Positions 24,124 to 35,860 of a stretch of 64,000 bases of DNA are shown here, in pieces. Location: assembly GCA_037013685.1 (NCBI GenBank), contig CM072890.1, positions 11,733,043 to 11,797,042 of the forward strand, read 5' to 3'. How positions within the stretch are numbered: the stretch's first letter is position 1; each line of letters starts with the position of its first letter. The notes under the pieces are model-generated. The model was not told where the DNA came from and did not search any database. It saw only the letters and a list, made by a program, of their open reading frames with translations. The DNA is from Acridotheres tristis. Taxonomy: Eukaryota; Chordata; Aves; Passeriformes; Sturnidae. The position numbers were made by a program, and so were the translations under genes.

Positions 24124-24237
24124 TTTCCAAATATGGCTTCAAATTGTATGTTGAATAAAAGAACATGGAAACAGTAAGGTGCAGCCAAACCAATTGAAAT
24201 TAAATGTTAAAAGTACAGCTCTGTTTACCTAGGGCTC
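24124..24237 (+). repeat. Direct repeat copy B, 114 bp
   Basis: Partner of 23583-23696. The 427 bp between the copies are unique, with a short AT-rich TATATA run at 23735-23752. There is no TG/CA end or extra target duplication, so this is better read as a local duplication than as an LTR pair. Confidence 0.9.
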
Positions 24238-27200
24238 CCCACCAGTATCCCAGAAGACAAATCCAGGGTAAATTTTGATACAACCTTATGAATACAAAGA
24301 CCCAGTAGTTATGGGGATGTTTTTCCCTGCCTTTCACATGGGAACAGATGAAGATCTTGGCCTGCAGAGCCTTTGTCTAATCCCTTTGTTTGCACCCAGC
24401 CAGAGTGTTTAAATGAAACTTTCTTAGAGAAATGCAAAGCACTGAGATCTGTATCCCCACGAATCTGGAGATTGCAGTAAGAATCTGTTTAAAATAAGTT
24501 ATGATAAGTCTGATGCCTGATATAAAAACACCCTCAACCAAAAACGATTACCAGCCATGCCAAATGGAGAAATTCCTTCAAATCCTGAACAGCACAGAGT
24601 CTCCCCACCACCATGGCTCTAGACCCAGTGCTTATGAGTTCAAGGGAAGAATGGAGAGGAATGGTGCAGATAAATGTGTGACTAAGAGGCATTTCTCTCT
24701 TCCCTCTGCCAAATGAGAGAAAATTGCTTGCATTGTAAACCATCAACCCATCAACTGAACTTGGGGTTGGCAGCCACAAACATGGGAGTTTTAACATTTC
24801 ACCCAGTCTCTGGAAGTTTCTGTCATTCTGCATTTTTGCTGCAGTGTCTTCAGGGCTTGTCTTGCTTATTCTGTTTGGCATTTACACCTGTTTAATCCCC
24901 AGATAATTTTATGTTTACTTGAGTGCAAATAAGGTAAGGATTCATTTGAAATTAGATGAACAAATATTAATTACTTCTTTTTAACTCTTCCAACACCAAT
25001 TTTTTTATTTCTTCAAACAATTTTCTTTGCTTCAGGAGTGCTCAAGTATAGTCACAGGAAGTTTTGCACAGTTTTTAGTATTGATTCCCTATTCAGTTAA
25101 ATATATTAGCAGTTTTAATTGGTACTCACTTGCATATTTTCAATTATTTCCCAAAGTAACTTCATTTTTCGGAAAGGAATTATAGGGCAGTTTTTGTAAA
25201 TTCTACATTTCAGATTCCTACCACACAAAAAATAATGAAAAACATTGATCATTCATCGATGAGCCTAAACTTTTATTTGTGTGTTGTGAACAGAATATAA
25301 TCTGGGGGCCTTCTTTATTTTAAGTGGACTCTAGTGCAGTGACCTATTTTACTTAAGAGTTCACAGAAAAGGTCAGGGCGAGGCGATGAAGCTTGTTGAT
25401 TGGCAGAGAAGATGGGATGTTTGTAATTTTAATCAAATTTAGTATTAAGACATACTTCAAATAATATGTCAGCCTAGTGTTAGTGAGTTTAAAATCTAAT
25501 GACAAGTGCTGTCATTATTAGTTAAATATAGCCATTGTGCCCGTGGCAATAAATGATGACACTTCAGAACATGCAGAAACAAAAAGCTCTCAAGTATTTC
25601 AAGAAAAGGGAGTGACTGTAAACTTAGTTAAACACAGGAATGTGACCTGGGCATGATATGTTTCCCAAATAGAGAGGCATCTGGAATTTGAACACAGAGC
25701 ATAATTGAGTAGAACATTATCTGATTTTACTACTAGAGTTTAAATTTTAGGAATCTTGGGTCTTTCTTCCTATTTGATAAAGATATATCAGGGAGTTTCA
25801 CATTTATTATAGTAACATTTTTACTGTTACATAAAATATATTTCAGATTCATGTCTCTGTTACTGTTCTGTACCCTTTAAAATGTGTTGCTCAATTTTTC
25901 AAAATCCTGAAATGTGGGAACTGAGAAAATTTTGTCCTCTTGTTTATAGATGAAAATGTATTTTCCCAGACAGTAAGTTTTGGATTCATAAGTTTTGAAG
26001 TTTGCCCATGGCAGTGTTTGGTATTTATTTCTGGGCAGGTGAAGAAAGGGAAAGAAGTTAAAGTAAGATGTGTCTGAGTACATGGGCATCATGTAATATA
26101 TAATATACAATATCAATGTATTTGTAATACCATTCTCTTTAAACCTATTTGTTTATTGCTTTTTGTTGTTGAAGAAAGTTTCTTACAAGTCTGTAAATCT
26201 TGTTTAAGCAAGTACCAGCATAAAGGAATTGTGGATGAAAGGGTGGAGGTGTCAGGAGAACAAGAAAACGGAATTTTGAAATCAGTTGAATGTAACAGGA
26301 AATGCAGAGCTGTGCTCAGAACCTGATGCGTGCAGTCCTCAGACTGGACTTGGGGAGTGTCCGTGAGGATTTAGGGCTCTGTGAGTTTATATTGTTATTC
26401 TACAAGCACCATTCTCCACTGCTAACAGTGAACCTCTAAGTCATCCTGTCATTACGAACTCTATTTCTTGGCATGCGAATTGGAACTGTAATTCTTCTAT
26501 CTCGGGCTGGTTAGAGCTTTACAGCTGCCTTAACCAGCAGTGACAGTGTGACTGTGTGTTTGGGCAGGGGCTGCTTCCAGCTAGGTAATGTATTCTATTT
26601 ACCCACACTTCTCAGCATAACATCAGTTTGCTGAGTTAATCTTCACTTTCTGTTCCAAATTATTGACTAGTGTTGCTGAGCTTGTTTGCAGAATTTCAAC
26701 AACTAACACTGAGTATAATACCAAGCACATAATTTAATTTTTGAAAATTGTGATAAATTCTGGCATAAAAAATTGATGAAAAATACCTGTATAACAATCA
26801 GGCTAAGATTTGTGGATTTGCAGTATCAAGCTCAGTGTTAACACAGGGGTTATCAAATCAAGGTACATTAGAGCTGGTAGTAGCTTCTACAGCTGCTACA
26901 CAGTGGCAGATCACTGAAAATCACAGGATAATTTGCCTTGGAAAGGACACCTCATCAAATCTCAGATAGGGATAACTTCAGAGACAAGTCTGAACATGAA
27001 TAAATTCCACTTATGTTGAAGTAATGGTGGTAGGTCCTTGTAGATGATCTAAGTAACCAGTGCAAGAAGGACTTACATGCCAAATAGCTTCCCTGTTTTT
27101 ATTGTAGTTGTTATAGGATATTCTCTCTCCCTACAGACCCTGGCAATCTTCTACTTTCCATTGTCCATTTTTGCTCTATTTCTGTTACTTATCCTTGTCA

Positions 27201-30200
27201 CAAAAAGGCATCAAATCTCACTTGAAGCCTCTGCTTAAACACCTTGTTTGGGCATTGTAAGACTGGGGTTATAAAATTCTTACCCTGGTTCCAAGTAAGT
27301 TCATTATTACCAATGTTCTGTAAAGTCAGATTCCCATGGCTGTTCTTTCTTTCTTCCCCTGGTGATTCTTCATTTCTGTACGGGCCAATGGCAGCAGGAG
27401 AGGGATCCCAGTGCAGCCTGCACACTGGAGACTGTCCTGGGATTGTGAAATATGGGACTGACTCCATCAGAATGAGAAGGTTATAGAACCTGAGCCCCTC
27501 TGCCCAGGCAATACAAACACTTGGCCACTCTATGAATGAGACTTCACCATGACCCTTCAGTAATGTTTTAATTTAAATGCTGATGTCTGTTTTACTTTGT
27601 GATGAACTCAGTGCTATCACTGTTTGTCTGTGCATTAAGTGTATCTGAATTTAGTGTATATCATTGAAGGAATTTTGCTTTGGAGGTTCCTGGTTTGTGA
27701 GCCCCAAAAGGCTGGAAGCTGCTGAATTATCAAACCAGGCAGGATCATGATGCACAGAAGTGTCAATGTACAGGCAATTTCAGGTGGCAAGAGTAATTTA
27801 TTTTTGAAAATAAGGGAAGACAAAGACACTCAGGTACTTGATTTTATGTCTGTGCCACTCTGAAGTGGCAGAAGTTTACTCATTACCATGCAGTGCCTTC
27901 CATGCACATATCGGCCTCACTGACATCTTCATTCAAGGCTGGAACAAAAGTCGTGCATCACATTTTTGGCCATGCAGATTCCTGGAGGATTCCTCTTGTG
28001 CTTGAATGTTGCTAGCAGGTTTATCCTACAGAATACAGACAAGCTTGACCTTCAGAACAGTTCTCCAGCCAGCCTTGAGGGGTACTGTGAGTGTGACCTT
28101 AAAGGATGGACAAAATTTTTCTCTATCACATTCTTTGGTTTAGGCAGCTGTAATCTCCCTAAATTTGCCTTTAGGCATCTACTGGCTCTTATCACTCAAT
28201 GCCAAAGGATCTCTAAGTTTCACCTTGTGTCATCTTTCATTATAATCTGAATCAGCTGCCACTTCTTTTCCAAGTACCATGCTGCTCAGGAGGAAAGCAA
28301 ACAACACTCAGTGTGGCATACCTAAACTGAGAGAATGCTTTTGCCCTTGTGTGACAAACCACTTGTAATACTTCTTACATGGCAAATAACACTTAATATT
28401 TATCCAATAAATGAATACCCCACCAAACTAGATCATGGTATAGACTTAGACTAGATTTAGGAAGCCAAATTAGAGCCCCCCCTTCCCAGGATTAGGCACT
28501 TTTTGAAACTTTTCTGAAAACATGCTAATTCAAAAACTTACAAATTACTGTCAGTGTCCATCATTTGACTCACTGCTGTTGAGATTTTTCAGATCTATTT
28601 TTCAATGCTAGTAGACATATTTTTCAAACATAAATTAAACTGGTCTTGCAATTTCCTCTCTATTACAAGATCAATATTTTCCTATGGTCAGAAGTGGAAT
28701 TCTGTCACAGGAAGATGTGATTCAAGATGTGTTGTTCATGTGAATTCTGAAATACATCACCCTCATTGCTGCAGTCTCACATGACTTGAAACCTGAACTG
28801 AAGGCAGCACCAAGAGTCCTGTGTGCTCAGTGAACAGCGTCTTATATAGTCAAGCAAGTTAATCTTTTCACACAAATGGGGGTTATTAGCATAAGCAATG
28901 TCCATAAAAAAGTGTCCTCAAAACCTTGTTCATGAAGGAAAAGGAACTTTACTGTATGAATAAATGGTTCTTATCCGTGTTGTCATCCACGTCCTTGTAG
29001 AGGGGAGATTATTTCAAGCTCTTCTGTGAGATCCCCTAAATTTTTTCAGAAGTCCCACTTCTAAAATTTATTTACTAAAACTTGCATGCTTTCTCAATGA
29101 ATAATAAATCAATAATAACAAACTTTCCCCAATAGTTTAATAATAAGGAGTGTGAAATACATGGACCTGTTAATGTCATTCCTGCATTTCCTGATCCAGC
29201 ATTGTCCCACGTGGCTGTGGCAGGTACAGGGATGACCTTCAGCTCTCTGTGTCCTGCCTGCAGTTTTACCTGTGCTGTGGGAAAGGCTGTTCTGGGCCTG
29301 AGACTCCTCAGCACAGCCACTGTCAGCAAAGTCATCTGATGGATGGAATGGGTGGCAGTGGCAGTGCTGAGGTTTTTAGCAGATCATTTGAACAAGTCTG
29401 TACCAAGTGCACATGCCAAATTTCACAGCAACCATAGAACAACTTCCTGAGACTGTGAGGACACATTCATGCTGTTTATAAAGTGGAGATAAGGCAAAAT
29501 TCATCAATTCTACAAGGACCAGGAAGGGCTCTGGAGAAGAGAGCAGAAAAATGGAATTACATTTGTGTTACCAAGTTGTGCAGTGCCAGGAAAACAGATG
29601 TGTGGGAGGAAGCAGTTGTTGGAACAGAGGATCTCACTGTCCACACCATGCACATTTTAAAGGAAAATGCTCTGAGCTATCTCTAGTCTGTGCTGTGGAC
29701 TTATGGAAGGGCTTTGGGTCACATCCATTGCTTTAATTTCATCCAAATGATTTTGGTTTGCATGCTTTGAAACTGCTCTGTGATGTGAATCAAAGTATAT
29801 TGAGTGGAAGCATTGGGTTCCTCACCTAAAAATTGAGTTCCTCACCTAAAAATTGGTCTTTGCTTGAACTACTGTAGATACACCCCATGGAAAAAACAAA
29901 TCACAATTGTTCAAGTGCAAACTTGAAGTTCCCTTTCTTGGTGAGAAGGAAGTTTGGTTACACAATCCTTACTGAATTAATAATTTATCAATTCACATTC
30001 TCAGTCCTGGTAAGTTACAGTAGCTGTACTGAATTCAAGAAAGTTACCTAATTTACATTCACTGAGGATCTAATCCATGGACAGCCACTAAAGATATTTA
30101 ATTGGGAAACTAAACCATGGTTTAATGACAGGGTTTTTTTTTCCAAATTGATTGCTGATTAGAAGATTAAATTTTTTGTCTTAGAATTTTAAAATGCTAT

Positions 30201-30976
30201 GAAAGGCTCAGCCATTTTTACTTTAGTGGATTTACAGACATTTATTAATATAATCAACATATCCTTTATATTTTATAATGATATAGCCTCATGATATAAA
30301 GACCTGTGAATTGAAACCAATATTTCAAAAGAACTGTCATGCATCTAATGTAATCAAACTGTAATAACAGCAGTATGAGGCTTACATTTTCAAAATTATG
30401 TGTATAGACACATTCCATTAACATTAATGGCAGTTACAAGGTTAAGGATCAAATTTTTCCTGAGCTAATCCTCTAACTCCCACTGATTTTAGTGATCTTA
30501 GATTACTGAATAATTTTTTAAGGCCTTCAGCCCCTAAGTTCTTAAATATATCCATCTCAGACTGAATTGTTTGTGTTTATTGGCACAGTTTTGAACTTTA
30601 GCTGGATACTGATTATGTTTCTGCATGCAATGTGCAACAATCTCCTTTGAAGGTTTAATTGTAAGTGCATTTTGTGCAGTGGCAGTACACCATTTAGAGG
30701 TCATTTTCTAGTGTTTGGAAAAAGAAGAAAACTAACAGTTGAAGTCAAATAAAAATGTCATTTATATGATGTGGTGTCAGATGTGGAGCTCAAACAAAGT
30801 ATAAAAGGTCCAGACTTAATTTTTCTGAAGCAGAAGAAATGAGAGGCATTTCATTTTTGTAGGTGAGAAGTGAAATGCTCCTCTCTGCTCACTGATAGAG
30901 GCATGCTAAGGTGAATTTTAATTATGACTAAATTGTGGTATTACTCTTTCATACCCTGAACATCTGTTCCCTTCAG
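24238..30976. other. Intronic, mostly unique AT-rich DNA
   Basis: No gene recognised. There is a possible degenerate CR1 tail near 26905 (listed separately). A plus acceptor at 27120-27136 (CTCTCTCCCTACAG) is followed by 33 open hydrophobic codons and a stop, with no donor. A perfect 20-bp tandem duplication lies at 29818-29858 (GTTCCTCACCTAAAAATTGA unit). Confidence 0.5.
26905..26965 (-). mobile_element. Possible degenerate CR1 3' end
   Basis: AAAATCACAGGATAATTTGC followed by CTTGGAAAGGACACCTCATC resembles a mutated, reverse-oriented CR1 3' end. It is short and diverged. Confidence 0.3.
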
Positions 30977-31095
30977 GAGTGATGATTTATGCAGGCTATC
31001 ACTGCAGACAGCTTGCTGCAGCTTATGGCACACTTAGGAGGAAGCTGGAGGTAGCATTTCAGAAAATACCAGCACCTAAGTGCAGACAGGCCAGG
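30977..31095 (+). other. Candidate exon, 119 bp, protein-like but unplaced in phase
   Basis: The acceptor CTGTTCCCTTCAG (AG 30975-30976) is followed by two bases and 39 open codons, including VMIYAGYHCRQLAAAYGTLR and KLEVAFQKIPAPKCRQAR. It runs to a mediocre donor GGCCAGG/GTGTGT. The frame then stops at 31104-31106. It would need a preceding exon ending with one base, which does not fit the 13136 junction directly. A strong acceptor at 31178-31198 follows after 103 bp but has no continuing frame in phase. Possibly a remnant or chance. Confidence 0.25.
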
Positions 31096-33184
31096 GTGTG
31101 TTTTTAAGGTAGTAGAGAAAGGGAAGCATGATGTGTCTGCTTTTAATTTTGAAGCCAAATATTCACTTTACCATATTTTTTCCCTTTTTGCTTTCAGACC
31201 ACCTGTCATTGGTGAAGAAAGTGTCTCAGACAGTGAATGGCCTGGCTCTTCACTGTGGTGTCAAGCAAAACAAAAACTGTCATTGGCATCTGCATGGAGA
31301 AAATGACTGAGAACACCTCTGCTAGAATTTTAGTGTGTAAGAACTGCTCAGGACACAGTAATTATGAGAATGCTGCTTCACAAAATCAGATTGAGAAGGC
31401 AGCCTTTGTTTATTAGCATGTTTGAATCAATGATCTCAAAAGTACATTCATTGTTACTGCAGTTACATTGCTTTTGTAGAGTTCTAGACTATGATTTAAG
31501 AAAAGCAAGAAAAAAAAATCCCTTAAATTATCAAGTCTTGGAATTGAATAAAGCAGGGATTACATGTATGTTCAGGTCATATAAGGGAAATTTCACTTGC
31601 CTACTCCCTCTTTTCTGAAATCCTCTTGCATTAAACCTGCTTGTCTTTGCCTGGTATCCACCTTGCTTCTGATGATGCCTATTTCTCCTACTTCTAATTA
31701 ATAGCATGTGATCTGAGGATTTATAGCCAAGGAAAAGAATGTCTAAGATTACCTGAGGGGAGGGTTATATGTGTTACATGTGTTACAGGCAATTTTGATT
31801 TGGTTGGATATTATAAATACTCAGTAGTTAAAATATTTGTCTTAAAAGACGTGACACTATAACCACATTCTGAAGTTCTATATACAAGAATCTTTTTTTC
31901 TATATAAAGCATTTTAAAACTTTCTAGGCACTTCAGTAGCTTTAGAAGATTTTACATGCTGTCTTTGTTTTCAGGTAAGTCTAGAAGGGCCAGTGTATTT
32001 GTCCCAAAACAAGTATGGAATATATGCTTTATACCCCCTCATGTCTATTATTATTCTGTGATATGTTTGAAACAAGTTTTTTAAAATGAATTTTAAGTTC
32101 TTTTCAAACCTGGAGCATGGAATCCTTTGCAACTCTTTGCACTAGACATAAGGAATTTTGAATGCCTGGAATATTAGTGTTCAGCCTCCCCTGAATTATG
32201 TCATCCAGATTTGGGAGTTTTCTTTTAGATCGTAGGACAATGCTATTGTTATTATACAGCTTCAAGTTATACAACTGAACTGTTCTATTTATTCACTGTA
32301 GTTTTCACCCACTAAAATAATACCCAGGAAAACTATATAACTACATCTGGCACAGTTAATGCAAAGTCATTTGTCTATCAGTTTTCTGATGTTGCCTTTG
32401 ATAGAGATCCTCCCATATTTTGTAATATAAAATTAATTGTATTGCTGTCAATATTGGTGCTAATCAATACCAAGACATTGCATTCAAATGTGAATAATAA
32501 CTCTTCAGCAGTAAATGTTCTTAGAACCTCTTGCCTAACTAGAACATTCACAATTCCTTCAATTTGATGAGGATAATCAAAGCACATGGACCAGGCTTGT
32601 CTGTGCACTGCAGAAAAAAAACTCAGCAGTAATTTCTGAATATCACAGAAAAAAAACTATTAATCAATCCTTGGGTTTTTTTCCATGGAGATGTCTTGAC
32701 CTAGAACATTAATTATTAAACTGATATCCACGATTCCTTAGACATGTGTGGGCTGCCTGTAAAGGGTGACTGGCCCTAGGTGTGGATGTCCAACAGGGGC
32801 AGGGCTAAGTCCCAGGGTGACTGGGTCCAGTTTTGGGTGGATTCCAAATCCGGGGATTCAAGTGCTGTTGCTAAAAGGAGCTGCAGCCCTTGTGCCCTGT
32901 CATTGCAGGACGTGTGCAGCTCCCTGGCAAGGATTCTGCTCCATCATTCAGTGAACCACATAGGCAAGATGATCTGTGCCAAAAATAAACCAGCTGAAGT
33001 CATCAGTTTTAATCTGGAATGGTTTCTGGAGGCTGATCTACTGCACATAGTGCAAGAAAAGAGGTTGCAAGGGAGTGGAAAGAAACAAAAACTGCTGGGA
33101 GAATTCTAGCAAGTATGCACTGCTTTGTGAGAGGAAGGAGGAGTGGGGCAAAGGGGCAGTTCTGTGTTTGTAGGCAAGTCCAGG
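31096..33184. other. Intronic, contains the recursive-splice-like site at 31974
   Basis: Unique AT-rich DNA to about 32740, then more GC. The zero-length splice junction at 31974/31975 is listed separately. The minus frame at 32378-32608 is open for 76 codons with no splice sites. The stretch 32760-33184 may include older ERV sequence but shows nothing I can name. Confidence 0.45.
31961..31980 (+). promoter_or_regulatory. Zero-length acceptor/donor junction, recursive splice site candidate
   Basis: GTCTTTGTTTTCAG is followed at once by GTAAGT: a full pyrimidine tract, CAG acceptor (ending 31974) and consensus donor with no base between them. This is the known signature of a ratchet point used to remove very long vertebrate introns in steps. 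It lies about three quarters along the inferred 25-kb intron from 13137 to 38228, on the coding strand. Use in vivo is an inference. Confidence 0.5.
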
Positions 33185-34063
33185 TGTGCTGCTTTGGGCT
33201 GGGGTGGAGTGAATTTCCTTTGCAGTGGCTGCTGCAGGGCTGTGTTTGGATTTGTGCTGAGCACAGGGCTGAGAACACAGAGATGTTTTTGTTGTTGCTG
33301 AGCAGGGCTTGCACAGAGCCAAGGCCTTCTCTGCTTTTTGTAAAGCCATGCTGGGGAGGGAGCTGGGGCTGCCTGGGAGGGTGGGAGGGGACACAGCCAG
33401 GACAGGTGAGCCCACCTGACCAGAGGGACATTCCAGACCATGGGGTGGCATAGAGAGTGGGGGGAAGGAGGAGGAAGGGGTGACATTTGGGGTGATGGTG
33501 TTTGTCTTCCCAAGTGACCATGACCTGTGATGGGATCCTGTGTCACCAAATGACACAGAAAGAAAGGCATTCACACTCAATGACTCCGAGGAACCAAGCA
33601 GGAAAAGAAGCACTTTATTTACATTTCATGTCTATTTATAGAATTCCAACAGCGACCATGGATTGGCCAGTGAGGATAATTCCTCCTGACCCCATAGGTC
33701 CCATCAACAGTCCATCAATTCTCTCTTCCTCCAAAGAGGAATGCAAAACATTCATTATTTACAAAAACAGAGTGTGAGAAACTGTAAAAATTATCTGTCA
33801 ACAATCAGAAGGCTGAAACACAAGGACAACAATCCTGCTCTCCTGGAGATGGCTGAACTCCTGCCTGCCCTTGGGAAGCAGGGAATTAATTCCATTTTTT
33901 CCTTTCCTTCTGTGTCTGTGGTTTTTGCTTTCCCTATTAAATTGTCCTTATCTCAACCCATGAATCTTCTGGCTTCAACCCATTCCATTTTCTCCCTGTT
34001 CCACTGCTGGGGTTCCAGTGAGCAGGTGCCCAGGGCTGGGTTGCTGGCTGGGGTAAAACCACA
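33185..34063 (+). mobile_element. ERVL-type solo LTR, interrupted by a younger LTR
   Basis: It starts TGTGCTGCTTTGGGCTGGGG and runs through GAATTTCCTTTGCAGTGGCT, the CCAGGACAG and CATTCCAGACCATGGGGTGG blocks, CTGGAGATGGCTGAACTCCT and CTATTAAATTGTCCTTATCT (poly-A signal ATTAAA 33936-33941). It ends GGCTGGGGTAAAACCACA. This order matches a widespread avian ERVL-class LTR. Nucleotides 33541-33837 are a later insertion plus duplicated target, leaving about 580 bp of the original LTR. No internal retroviral region flanks it. No clear 5-bp target duplication was found. Confidence 0.85.
33541..33831 (-). mobile_element. Complete 291-bp solo LTR (ERVK-like) nested in the older LTR
   Basis: It begins TGTCACC and ends GACAACA, giving TG...CA ends. 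It is bordered by perfect 6-bp direct repeats ATCCTG at 33535-33540 and 33832-33837. A 6-bp duplication is typical of ERVK/alpharetrovirus-type integration. On the minus strand it has a TATA-like box (CTATAAATAG, 33641-33632) and AATAAA (33619-33614) about 13 bp downstream of it, so it is oriented minus. Removing it restores the continuity of the host LTR, which shows the order of insertion. Confidence 0.9.
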
Positions 34064-34648
34064 AAAAAAAAGTCAGAACATTTAAAATAAACTGCAAATT
34101 GGTGTCACAAGTATTAATGCAATAGTAAGACTAAAAAATAAATGTTTTTTAAATTTTCAAAATGGCATTTCATCCAGTCAAGTGATTTAAAAAGAAAAAA
34201 TATTTCTTGCCCAGAAATTAAAAGCAAAGCTAAATTGCCATAAAAATCACAATACTGTATCAGACTGGACTTTCACACAGTCCAATATCCTGTCTTGAAG
34301 TGGATGTCTAATGAAAAGTGGGAGAATAAAGGCAGCATATGGTGCATATGGTACATATGTTTGTGATTTCCTAGGATGCTGCCCTAATCTGGAACAACAC
34401 CAGTTATGGTGCAGTCAAATCACCAATATATCAAAAGCAGAGCATTTTCTTTTCCCCTGAATACAAATATTATTAATTATTTGAGGCATTATTCCTTCCC
34501 TTGGCAGTGTCATGGACTTAGCATGATTTAAAAGAAACTAATAAAACGTGGGTGTTTTCAATGTATAATAAGCAAATTCTCAGCAGATTGCTGCTGCTGT
34601 GTGAAAAGTGTATTCGTTTGTCTGTTGTCAGTAAATATTTCTTTCCAG

Positions 34649-34691
34649 ACTTTTACCTAGTCATGAAAAAGTGGGCCAGCTACGTGTGTAT
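34649..34691 (+). other. Candidate exon, 43 bp
   Basis: The acceptor AAATATTTCTTTCCAG and donor GTGTAT/GTGAGT are both good. The exon reads one base then LLPSHEKVGQLRVY and ends in phase 0, which fits the start phase of the candidate at 34865. Short, unrecognised. Confidence 0.22.
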
Positions 34692-34864
34692 GTGAGTCCA
34701 TCAAACCTGGTGCTAGCTGGGCAGGGAAGCCTGAGGCTTCCCTGTTTGATTCTCTGTGCTCTGAAACCCTGAAAAAAGGGATTTTCTCACTTCACTTCTG
34801 CGAGACCTGTATCAAGGAAGGAAGGAGGGAAAGACACACTGAACAATTGCTCTCTCTTTTTCAG

Positions 34865-35043
34865 TGCTCAGTAAAGCAGATTTACCAGGCTCCACACTTT
34901 TCCTCCTGTCTCTACTTAGTCAACTCCACATCCACCACCCAGCAATCAGTAATACTGAGCTATAGCAAAGAGGATTCAGAATTGACTGAAGGAATTTTCA
35001 TGCTGAAAATGCCTATCCTAATTCAATTAAAACTGAATGTTAA
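34865..35043 (+). other. Candidate exon, open for 65 codons from a strong acceptor
   Basis: TTGCTCTCTCTTTTTCAG precedes an open phase-0 frame that includes KQIYQAPHFSSCLYLVNS and SYSKEDSELTEGIFMLK and stops at 35060-35062. Possible donors are GTTAAG (35039) or GTATGT (35044), neither ideal. It could be an exon of the plus-strand gene or a chance frame. Confidence 0.25.
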
Positions 35044-35474
35044 GTATGTTTACACAATTTGAAAGAAGATACAAGATATATAGAAATTTTTTTCTTATTA
35101 GTTTTACATTTGCAAATGAGTGTCTGAACAGGTTTTCTGTCTCACCAAAGTCCAGAAAATTTCTAAAATGCTGAACAGAACACAGTTTAAACTTGAACCT
35201 GATTCTCCCAAATCTATTTTAGATAGTAATTTTCAGTTGGGCAACTGCCTAGAAAAATAAGGAACCTTTAATTGTAAAGGACTGGAAACTACAACTGTTG
35301 AAGGACCTCGGCCCCACAGTCAGAAATTTAAATGTTTTCCAATCTTCTTTCTTGCAAAGAAAGGGATTCTGAGTTAAAACTGGGTCAGAAACATGGCATT
35401 GGGTCCTAAATAAGGCAAATATGTGCAGAAATGGGCAAATGGAGGGGAATGCATGGAATTTTAGGGTAGGTGAT

Positions 35475-35860
35475 TGTAGGACACACATTGAGAAAGTAAG
35501 AAAATTACAGCCTGAGAAATATTCCAGGCTGGAGCTTCTCAGCTCTGTTCCCAGTCCATGAGCTGCTCCAGCTCAAGGCCAGGGAGAATTTCTCCCAGGG
35601 TGATAATTTGGTCAAAATAAAAAGGAATTAATAACAAGATAGAAGCCCTGTTGTGGTGTGTGCCCAGGCCCTGGCCATGGGGTGCCTTCTCTCTGAACCA
35701 ATCACCTTTTCTCTACTCTGGGAGTTGCAGTCCTGCTATAAAACCAAGTGTGTTTCTGAATAAACTTGGCTCTTTCTTCCTGTCATGAAAGACGACCATG
35801 GAGCTGTGCATCTTATTTCCACTGCACTTAAAGGGTTAAAACCCCTTTCCATGGCTACAG
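35475..35860 (+). mobile_element. Solo LTR with TATA box and poly-A signal (same family as 7444-7830)
   Basis: It starts TGTAGGACACACATTGAGAA. It has TATAAAA at 35737-35743 and AATAAA at 35759-35764, then ends near TTTCCATGGCTACA. Blocks shared in order with 7444-7830 include the CCAGGCTGGAGCTTCTCAG region and CTCCCAGGGTGATAA. Promoter and poly-A sites lie in the plus direction, the same as the host gene. No clear target duplication was seen. Confidence 0.65.

Larger units (their letters stand above)
34064..35474. other. Intronic, two phase-compatible exon candidates
   Basis: Unique DNA. The candidates at 34649-34691 and 34865-35043 are listed separately. Nothing else is supported. Confidence 0.45.

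Noticed and set aside
23583..24237. Direct repeats as LTRs of one short retroelement
   Set aside because: The copies lack TG/CA ends, promoter or poly-A features and flanking target duplications.
28006..28250. 94-codon plus-strand frame
   Set aside because: No domain, splice site or repeat homology that I can recognise, and amino-acid composition typical of chance frames.
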